Below are positions 35,279-43,178 of a stretch of 64,000 bases of DNA, one piece after another; position 1 is the stretch's first letter; every line of letters begins with the position of its first letter. The stretch is from assembly GCA_017354895.1 (NCBI GenBank), contig CP071496.1:1364001-1428000 (forward strand). Reading direction: 5' to 3'. Both the position numbers and the translations under genes were made by a program. Below the pieces are notes generated by a model. That model did not search any database. It had not been told where the DNA came from and was given only the letters and a program-made list of their open reading frames with translations. This stretch comes from Podospora comata (lineage: Eukaryota; Ascomycota; Sordariomycetes; Sordariales; Podosporaceae).

Positions 35279-35665
35279 TATAACGAACCCCTATCTAGAA
35301 CCTTTAAAAGGAATATTGGTTAAAGGTACTTTTAAACAATCCTGGTTCGGTATAGCTAAATAGTATATAACAATGGCTTATCTCGATGTAAATACTAGAT
35401 ACCGTAAATATAAGCTTGAATTGTATACTGCGGAACTATCTATCTACACCAGCCAGTTCCTCCGTATATATAGTCCCGGTGCTAAGCCTGGCGCCGTCCT
35501 GGATCGATAGACTCGACCATCGATCCTATCGATACTGTCCCTTTTGGGATTGACTCTTCTGGATCGATCCTCGATCCCAATAATCCCGTTCTGATTGGTC
35601 CGGGCTCCTATACTAACGATTGGTCCGTGGTGCGCCTGCGCCCCACTGAGTGTCAAGCCGTGACA
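35279..35665 (-). repeat. 5' LTR of the gypsy element
   Basis: 387 bp, direct repeat of 28,304-28,690. RIP-like change in its inner half, clean in its outer half, followed by the GAAAA duplication. Confidence 0.92.
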
Positions 35666-35670
35666 GAAAA

Positions 35671-35795
35671 TAAAAGTCCATGATCCATCTAAAACAGAAT
35701 GTCAAAAGCCGACCGTTTATATATATGACCCTTGACCTCCCCTGAGCCCCACTTCCTTACTTATACCCTCAGGCCAGTGGCCGCACCCCAAACCA
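35671..35795 (+). mobile_element. Solo LTR-like element 'X', second part (fossil)
   Basis: Right-hand piece of X, separated from the left piece by the gypsy element with its GAAAA duplication. Confidence 0.6.
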
Positions 35796-35944
35796 CTATT
35801 CCTTATACTCCACTATATTACAGTGCTTTACCCTTCCTTCGGCACTGCCGTCGTATCCTCCCGCTTCCGCTCGCGCACTGCTGTATCCTACAGCAACTCT
35901 GTATAGGTTTTATATTATAGGCCTATCAGGGCATACCAGCTAAC
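35796..35944 (+). mobile_element. LTR 'B2', second part (fossil)
   Basis: The last 149 bp of the same LTR, matching 26,219-26,365 of copy B1. The split by 7.7 kb dates the X and gypsy insertions after B2. Confidence 0.8.
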
Positions 35945-36349
35945 GGAGTTGAAGTAAGTATATAACCTATAACAAACTTCTATCCAAAACCTCTAAAAGG
36001 GATATTAATTAAAGGTACTTCTAAATAATTTTAGTTTGGTACAGCTAAATAGTATATAACAAATAGCTTATCTTAATTATAATAACTAAAATACTAACGA
36101 TTATAAGTTATATTATATATTACGAAACTATCTATTTATATTAGCTAGTTCCTCCATATATATAAACTTTTTTATTATTATTATTACTAGTAATAATATC
36201 GATTATTACTTGTTATTACCAAAGGCTAGTAATAATCGTGATTATTACCCTTAACGCTAGTAATAATCTGACTTTTCTACTTTCCGTTCCTAGTGATTAG
36301 ACGGGTCGCGCCCCGCGCTCTCTACTTATGCTAGGTCCGTGACATGTAT

Positions 36350-36459
36350 TTACATTGAGATATCTTCTTGTGCACTATTTAACTGCACCAAACCAGGATT
36401 ATTTAGAAGTGCCTTTAACTAGTATTCCTTTTAGAGGTTCTGGATAGAGGTTTGTTATA
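36350..36459 (-). mobile_element. LTR 'D', second part (fossil)
   Basis: Continuation of the reverse LTR begun at 24,696, after the 11.4 kb insertion of element C. It runs straight into a partial plus-oriented LTR (A2-like). Confidence 0.65.
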
Positions 36460-36770
36460 TAAGATGTCTTAATGTAAATATAAGATACTGTGAATATAAG
36501 CTTGAATTATATACTGCGGAATTATCTACGAGCTATTTAGTTTCTCTATATATATAGACTGATAGATTACTTAGATCACGCTTTCTAAGGTAATCTGGAT
36601 TATCTTTCTTTCCTATAGCTCACTATAGCTCACTATACTTATCGTAATCCTATCGCTCCGTTTACCGAGATTACTGTAAGCCTATCGCTCTACTTCCGAT
36701 TAGTTCGTAATAATTAGCTAGGAGCGTCCCGCGCTCCGTACGTTAGTTCTTTTTTTAACGATTATAATAA
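36460..36770 (+). mobile_element. Partial LTR 'A2b' (fossil)
   Basis: Matches the LTR at 26,665-27,045 from about its position 110 to the end. The first part is missing where it meets LTR D. The stretch 36,771-36,881 after it is AT-rich and unassigned. Confidence 0.55.
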
Positions 36771-36881
36771 TATAATTTAAAAAGAATATTTTTTAAATTA
36801 AATATAAAATTTCGTACGCTAATACCTTTAAATTTATAGCCTGGCACTATATAACCTTAGGTCTCCTAAATACTATATAAT

Positions 36882-37271
36882 TGTTACGACTTAACACATA
36901 GTGGGGCGCGGGGCGCACCACGGACCAATCATTTGCACAGGGACAAGGACCAATCAGAACAGGATTATTGGGATCGAGGATCGATCCAGAAGAGTCAATC
37001 CCAAAAGGGAGAATATCGATAGGATCGATGGACTCGACCATCGATCCAGGACAGTGCCAGGCTTGGCACTGGGGCTATATATACGGAGGAACTGGCTGGT
37101 GTAGATAGACAGTTCCGCAGTATGCAATACAAGTCACAATCGTTGGTATCTAGACTGTTGTGATCGAGACAAGCCCTTGTTGTACACTGCTTAGCTATAC
37201 CGAACCAGGATTATTCAGAAGTGCCTTCAACCAGTATCCCTTTCAGAGGTTCTGGATAGGGGTTCGTCACA
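36882..37271 (-). mobile_element. LTR 'E', 390 bp, reverse orientation (fossil)
   Basis: Runs TGTTACGAC...GTTCGTCACA and is the reverse complement of the gypsy LTR type, with the same ATCGAT-rich block and TATATATA box. Nearly free of RIP-like change. It abuts the right pogo fragment at 37,272. The five bases on its two sides do not match, so it is not a simple solo insertion. Confidence 0.75.
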
Positions 37272-37379
37272 TGTAGTGTGTGCAGCAAGCCTGGCCATAA
37301 TGCGCGCACTTGCCAGGAAGCTGCAGATGCCTCAGATCCAGCTGTTTCTGATGTAATTATAGTTAATTCCTTGTGTTGA
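37272..37379 (+). pseudogene. Fot1/pogo transposase, C-terminal fragment
   Basis: The frame VCSKPGHNARTCQEAADASD ends in VIIVNSLC and TGA at 37,377-37,379. CSKPGHNARTC is part of the CCHC zinc knuckle seen at the end of many fungal Fot1/pogo transposases. This end shows almost no RIP-like change, unlike the left fragment. Confidence 0.72.
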
Positions 37380-37416
37380 TGTGGTGTAATTGAGGATAGT
37401 ATTCGTAGGGTGGTGG

Positions 37417-37479
37417 AAAGTGGTGCACTCGCTTATATGGTGCACTCGCTTATATGGTGCACTCGCTTATAATGTACGT
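37417..37479 (-). repeat. Right terminal inverted repeat of the Fot1/pogo element
   Basis: Reverse complement of the left repeat, again with three 17-bp subrepeats, followed by TA. Confidence 0.93.
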
Positions 37480-37927
37480 TACGAAAAAAGGCACAGGCTT
37501 ACGGCTCCTGAGCGGGGGGTCAAGTGGTTTTCAACCCATCTTCTAGGTTGATTAAGGCAAGCTGTTGACTCTGTTGATGGTGGTGGCATTGTTGAAGGGG
37601 AAAATGATAGAATGAAAATGATTGAGGATTTGGTACTAAGCAATGCATAAATGTTGAGGTTATCGGGAACGAAGGCATACTGTGTTTTGGGCAACCGAGG
37701 AGGCCTCATGGCACGGAAATAACTAATCACACCTTCCCAGCACACAGCTGCTCAAACTGGAAGAGCGACCCATACTGTTGGATAAACACAACCGCAGCCG
37801 GGTAAATTTCCCATTTTCATCATGATTGGGCACCACCACCACCATCATACATATGTATCAAAACACCACTCTTACCTTACTCACAGCCAACAACCATTTT
37901 TCATCACCTCCAAACCCCTTCACAAAA
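37480..37927. other. Intergenic between the transposon nest and the beta-mannosidase relic
   Basis: About 450 bp of ordinary base composition that should hold the old promoter of the relic. The last 100 bases are C/A-rich, as in fungal leaders. No gene seen. Confidence 0.5.
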
Positions 37928-40589
37928 ATGCCTCCCCAACCACACACCACCCACCCCCTCACCACCAACTAGCAATTCCACCGCCTGGGCGACCCCCCCA
38001 CAAAATGGCATCCCGTCCCCCACCTCCCCTCAGACATCCACACCGAACTCATCAACTCCTCCCTCCTCCCTCACCCCTTCCTCGACCTAAACGAACTCGC
38101 CACCTCCTGGGTAGCCGACCAGACATGGATCTACCGCCTCACTTTCCCCACCCCCGCCCACAACTCCGATGCCGTCATCGACCTTGTCTTTGAAGGCCTG
38201 GACACTTTCGCGACAATCACCCTGAATGGCCGGGTAATCAAACAGACAGACAACATGTTTGTTTGCTGGAGGGTGAATATTAACGATTTTGTCGCGGGGG
38301 AAGAAGAGAACATATTGGAGATTACCTTTGATAATGCCCGGGAGAGGGGTTTGCAGTGGTGAAGGACCATCCGGAGCATGAGTTTATCGTGCACCAGACC
38401 GAAGTGAGCAGGGGCCCGGTGAGGAAGGCTCAGTACCACTGGGGATGTGATTGGGGGCCGACACTCATGACGTATGGGCTTTGGAGGCCGGTCAGGATAG
38501 AGGTGTATGAGAGTAGGATTGGGGAGATCGCGGTGAAATATAATGTTAATTTGAGCGAGGGGGAGAGGAGCCGGAGGTGGAGATTGGGTTGTGGGTTGGG
38601 ATTGTTGGGCGGGCAGGGTGGGCAAAGGTGGAAGTTGGCTTTGAGGGGAGAACAATGGTTGCTTTCACAGGAGAACAGGGGAAGTTGATCAAGAATGGGG
38701 AGCATCCTGAGACGTGGGAATATTCAGCATCGATGGTCAGGTTGGAAGGTGCAAAGCTGTGGTGGCCGAGAGGGTACGGCGGTCAGAATTTGTACGACGT
38801 GCGAGTGAGGATTTTCGATGCCGAAGGCGGGACGGTTCTGGCAGAGCATAATCAAAGAGTCGGGTTCCGCAAGGCAGCGTTGGTCCAGGAGCGGGATGGG
38901 TATGGACAATCGTTTTACTTTCGGGTCAATGACATTGATGTGTTCGCTGCTGGCTCGAACTGGATTCCTGCCGACTCCTTCCTGTCACAAGTTACCCCCG
39001 ATCGGTACAGGAATTGGCTACAGAATGCGGTTGCGGACGGTAATCAAAACATGATCCGGGTTTGGGGAGGAGGTGTGTACGAACACGATGCATTTTATGA
39101 CGCCTGTGACGAGTTGGGGATCCTGGTTTGGTAGGATTTCATGTTTGCGTGCGCCTCCTACCCGACTTACCCCGAATTCTTGAAGTCAATCGAGATGGAA
39201 ACAAGACAAAATGTTACACGTCTCCGAAGCCACCCTTCGATTGTGCTGTGGTGCGGCAGCAACGAAGACTATCAAATTCAAGAGCGATACCAGCTCGACA
39301 ACAATCGTTCAGACACCGACCCAGAATCCTGGTTGAAGAGCTCATTCCCGGCAAGATACATTTACGAAGAGCTCTTACCCCGGATCGTCAGGGAGGAGTC
39401 ACCCTGTCCAAACACTCTTCTGTACCACCCATGCAGTCCCTTTGGAACCGGTGCTTCAACCACTTTGGAAGTAGATCCTACCGTGGGAGACATACACCAG
39501 TGGAACCTTTGGCACGGCGAGGCAAAACCATTTCAGTGCCTACACGAAATGGGCGGGAGGTTTGTCAGTGAGTTTGGGATGGAGGCCTATCCTCACTTTG
39601 AGACGGTGCAGAGATTCGTTACCGACCCCAAGGAACTCTGTCCAGGGAGCAAGACGCTAGACTTTCACAACAAGGCCATCGGTTACCAAAGGAGACTTAT
39701 GGCGTATCTTGGCGAGAACTATCGGCTCGTTTATGATATCAAGGGGTTTATCCACCTCACGCAAATCTTGCAAGCCGACTCCATGGCTACGGCGTACAAG
39801 TCCTGGAGAAGAGCTTGGCAGACACAAGGAGGCAAGGGGAGAAAATGCGGAGGGGTTCTTGTTTGGCAGTTGAATGATTGGTGGCCAACAATTTCATGGG
39901 CCGTGGTGGATTACTATGGTATCAAAAAGCCAGCTTGGTACGCCATGAAGCGCGCGTTGGCTCCTATTGCAATGGGAGTGAGCAGGGAATTTTGGGATTG
40001 GACAATGAGACCAGCGGATAATTTGTGGAAGAGACACACTGGTAATGTTGATCCGACCTTGTCGACCAAAAAAGTGGTGTATGATGTGTGGGTGTCGTCT
40101 GATGGAACTACTCACCCGAACAAGGAAAATATAGAGGCAACAGTGAGGACCAGGTTCATATCAGTTGCTACAGGGAAGGATATCTTATTTGATATCCCTG
40201 AATCAAAAACAGTATCGATTAAGCCGAACGGGGTTACTGAAGTTTCGCTGAGTTCGGAACTCAACTGGGGAGGGAAGTAGGAGGAGCCAATCGTGATCTA
40301 CGTTTCACTCTGGATCAACAACGGGAAAGTAAGCAGCGATTGTTCCTGGCCAGACCCTATCAAGTACTTGGACTTGAGTGAGAGGGGGCTTCGCCTAGAG
40401 TACCCGGCAGAAAACGAAGTGACGATCCGGACAACGAAGCCAGTGAAGGGATTTGTGTTCTCGGAAAAAGAGGGAGTTAAGCTGAGGGGTAATGGCTTTG
40501 ATGTCGTCCCAGGGGAAATTGTGACGGTGCAACTGGAGGGGATAAAGGTTCGAGAGCTGGAATGGACGTTTGTTGGACAAGGGCAGTGA
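37928..40589 (+). pseudogene. Beta-mannosidase (glycoside hydrolase family 2) pseudogene
   Basis: Beta-mannosidases of the intracellular B type trim mannose from the ends of mannan oligosaccharides. From the ATG at 37,928 the family pattern can be followed to the stop at 40,589, about 885 codons, close to the usual 840-850 aa. It includes LNELATSWVADQTWIYR, VFEGLDTFATITLNG, YHWGCDWGPTLMTYG, LWWPRGYGGQNLYDV, the acid/base Asn-Glu in LWCGSNEDYQ, the nucleophile Glu in FVSEFGMEAYPH, and WQLNDWWPTISWA. It is broken by TAG at 37,970 (where Trp is expected), 39,132 and 40,278 (where Gln is expected in LVW-Q-DFMF and K-Q-EEP), and by frame steps near 38,359 and 38,565. All three stops fit C:G to T:A change. 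Long reading frames survive between breaks, so death was recent. Confidence 0.88.
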
Positions 40590-42748
40590 GTTGATTCTCT
40601 TCAATGTCCACCTTGGCTGGCAATTCTGTAGTCCCGCGAATCATCGGCCTCCCCCGCGACTGATTATGGGGAGAATATGATGTATCAGCTTCGAAATGTT
40701 TCACAAGAGACGCCGTATTCCCCGGTTAACGGCATCCTCTGGCATGAGGCGGGTGTCAACATCGAAAGAGCTGGGGAAGAACTATATTGGCACATTGAGT
40801 TATCTGCTTGTGACACGTTTTTCTTCACCGGTTGCTATACACACTCTCGAAAGCGGCCTTCGTATCCGCTTGAGTAAATTGACCTGTTGGTGAACCTCAG
40901 CAACCTTAAGACCCCAAAAGCGAGGAACACGAGAGGCCCAAGAATTCGGCGGAAATGGCGGCCAACAGTTCTAATAGGAAGACTTACCGGTGCATGCTCA
41001 GGATATGTTGTGCAAGGTAGAGAGATGTGGCCAGTCATGAGTGTGGATGCGGTACCCTGGCTCAGGTATTGGCTCGCTGCTGGTGCCCTCTCGCTGTTGC
41101 TACCTCTGAGTGGAACACCAGTGTCCCCCATGGGGTTGAAGATGGTGGCAAACACATGTCGAGCATCGGAGATGTCAAGAACTGCCCGGTTTCGGTTACA
41201 GTGTGGCGCATCTCGAATGTCTTTCGAGACAAGCACATACAATGGGCTGTGTCCCTCCCCCCCCCCAACCCCGGAAATATGAGTGGTAGGTAGCCAGGTA
41301 GTGTAAGGTGGTATTTTGTGTTGCGGGAACTACAAGCTTTGTGCCCCTATTGGTCATCCATGGGCAGCACAGTTCGATCTACCGTGACGTATGGGAAGCA
41401 CAAAAGAGAAGAGTTGTTGAGAAGGCAGGCAGGACGAGATAGGAGGGGGGGGCTAGAAGCAGAACAAGCCCGGCTGCATGAGATAGGAAGGGATGGCGTC
41501 CGGCAAGGAGTTTGGAGCATCCGTTGTGACACCACCCATCTCGAGTCTAGCGGGTCAGGAGTCAGAAGAGGAAGAGGGAGAAGGGCAAACATTGACGCCA
41601 CTTGCGGTCTACCCGGTTGCCCCTCAACGCCCGCTTCTGACAGGAAGCGAGACCGAGGCGTGAATGGAGCGTTAACTATCAGATGACCCCATTCCCCCCA
41701 CGGCGGCATCAGCGGTACGAAACACCTGCCAGAAGAGGGGATAGAGCCAGCCCTCTTTTCTCTGCCCGACCCGGAAGGCAAGAGAGATGCCGAAGTGCGC
41801 GGCCCGTGGCTCGGCTGCCGGTTGGTGCCCGCCCAGACGCACGAAGCCAAGCAACGGGACACCGAGCCGTGTTACACAGAACAGGCAGGCAGACGACCAC
41901 CCACACCAGGCCATCAAATATGCCACACCATCTTGGATGATCGTATGGCTGCGGATTGGTTCCCGCAAGCGTCCCTCAGGGCCGAGTTTATCTACTCTCG
42001 ACGCCCTTTCGAACTTGCATTGCATATGCTGCCCCGCTTTCACCTTCTATCTAAGGCCGTACCGGTGATCTGTTGTCATGCAGTGTCTCGTCTTGACTAC
42101 GGCAGATGTTTGGTGATATGTGATATCGGAATGATAAGGCTCCGTTCATGACCAGGTGACGAACACAAGCTATCGAATCAGCTATTCCTTCTTCCTTGCC
42201 AATGCCCGAATATGTGGGAGTGCATGCATGATCTCGTTAAAGGACCAGATTCTGATGCTGATTGCTTCCTAGCCCGGCTTTGGGGTTGTAACCGGCGAGG
42301 AGCGGCCACTGAGCTGGCCGCGTTGAGGATTGATGGGGTCGTGCCGTGATATTGATGTGATATGTGAGCAGCACAAGTCATTGGCTCCTGAGTTGCGACT
42401 GTGTAGGAAAAGAGCTGCAGACAACCCTTGGTTGTCTTGGACAAAGTCGTAACATGGACGCCACTTGATTGGAACCAAGGTTGGCTAGAAGCTCTTGCAT
42501 ATCATGATCGGTGCGGTTGAGGATGAGTCGGGAAGTTGGTTCGGGAGTCTGGAGAAGAGGGGGCCGACAGCCTCAAGTTGGGGGACGGGCTTGTGTATAA
42601 AACTCTGGACTTCCTCCAGCTTCCCTCCATCCTATCCTTTCCAACTCAGACCTCTTTCGGTATACACACTAGCTTATTATCATTTACCACAACCACAAAG
42701 ATACACAGGAGACCATCAGTCGACAACCGTCAACCACACTCCTACAAC
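40590..42748. other. Intergenic, 2.2 kb
   Basis: Unique DNA between the beta-mannosidase relic and the metallothionein gene. Frames of 120-170 codons (for example 41,347-41,862 minus) overlap on both strands, with Arg/Pro/Ser-rich sequence and no family resemblance. I call no gene. The last 160 bases are the metallothionein promoter and leader. Confidence 0.5.
42596..42603 (+). promoter_or_regulatory. TATA box of the metallothionein gene
   Basis: TATAAAAC, about 150 bp before the start codon, followed by a C/T-rich leader. Inducible metallothionein genes usually have a TATA box. I did not find a convincing copper-regulator site. Confidence 0.5.
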
Positions 42749-42881
42749 ATGCCTTCCCAGTGCAATTGTACCTCGTGCTCCTGCACCTCCTGTGACAGCT
42801 GCAGCTGCTGCGTGAGCCAAGCCGGTGTCTTTCACAAAGTTGAGATGGAAGCTGACATAATGCTTGCTCCAGTCCCACTAA
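42749..42881 (+). CDS. Small Cys-rich metallothionein, 23 aa
   Basis: Binds copper or other soft metals in the cytosol. Two exons: 42,749-42,811 and 42,873-42,881, with a 61 nt intron (GTGAGC donor, GCTGAC branch point, CTCCAG acceptor). The product is MPSQCNCTSCSCTSCDSCSC followed by Cys-Ser-His. It has eight Cys in Cys-x-Cys and Cys-x-x-Cys spacing, close in size and layout to the 25-aa Neurospora copper metallothionein, and no aromatic residue other than the terminal His. Without splicing the frame would run on into unrelated sequence with no Cys pattern. The ATG has the context ACAACATGCC, and a TATA box lies upstream. Confidence 0.82.
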
Positions 42882-43178
42882 GCTCCACGAGCCCTCAGCA
42901 GTGCCTGATGAGGAAGATGGAACTGCTGATCACCCGGCCAATTTCTAGAACGAGGTTTCGATAAAGAGGTAGTAATATCAACCAGGGATCGAAGGAGGGA
43001 AAAGGCCGAGAATGAAGAGTACTTGATCTTGTATTATTTCCTCCAACTCCTGCAATGTGGTATCATTGCTGTGAACCAAGCTCTATGTATTTGGGTATCA
43101 TCTGTTCGTCATTCCTGTATACCGATTGCCCCCATCGAAATGCTATTAAATCCTGTATGTCTTCTGGTCAATATACCA

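Larger units (their letters stand above)
28304..35665 (-). mobile_element. Ty3/gypsy LTR retrotransposon, full length but broken (fossil)
   Basis: Two direct LTRs of exactly 387 bp (28,304-28,690 and 35,279-35,665) flanked by GAAAA (28,299-28,303 and 35,666-35,670), total 7,362 bp. A purine tract next to the left LTR on the minus strand sets the coding direction. In minus-strand order one can trace a Gag-like region with a zinc knuckle (about 35,150-34,250), reverse transcriptase (core near 32,290-32,150), RNase H (about 31,560-31,400) and integrase (core near 30,710-30,650). RT before integrase means Ty3/gypsy. About 1.3 kb between integrase and the 3' LTR carries two tRNA-like sequences. 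The interior is saturated with RIP-type change, with dozens of breaks. The outer parts of both LTRs are nearly clean, so insertion was recent relative to the rest of the nest. Confidence 0.9.
24928..36344 (-). mobile_element. LTR retrotransposon 'C', internally deleted, itself full of insertions (fossil)
   Basis: Direct LTRs of exactly 377 bp at 24,928-25,304 and 35,968-36,344, flanked by the 5 bp duplication TGTGT/TGTAT. Internal stretches left over (25,305-25,748, 26,372-26,664, about 27,045-27,606 and 35,945-35,967) match parts of the gypsy element's 3' and primer-site regions. So it is the same Ty3/gypsy family, most likely coding on the minus strand. Only about 1.3 kb of its own interior remains. 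Heavily RIP-mutated and broken many times over. Confidence 0.75.
24115..37479 (+). mobile_element. Fot1/pogo-type DNA transposon, split by a nest of other elements
   Basis: Perfect 63 bp terminal inverted repeats lie at 24,115-24,177 and 37,417-37,479, flanked by TA at 24,113-24,114 and 37,480-37,481, the target duplication of the Tc1/mariner superfamily. Each repeat begins ACGTACATT and then carries three head-to-tail copies of a 17-mer, ATAAGCGAGTGCACCAT. Between them are the N-terminal end (24,232-24,695) and the C-terminal end (37,272-37,379) of a pogo-type transposase. The middle of the transposase gene is not recognisable, so the element has lost roughly 1 kb as well as gaining about 12.5 kb of inserted DNA. 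RIP-like change is strong from about 24,420 rightward but weak at the outer left end and nearly absent in the right end. Confidence 0.88.

Noticed and set aside
41318-42151. Cluster of frames of 85-171 codons on both strands
   Set aside because: Arg/Pro/Ser-rich sequence in several overlapping frames with no motif. Treated as intergenic.
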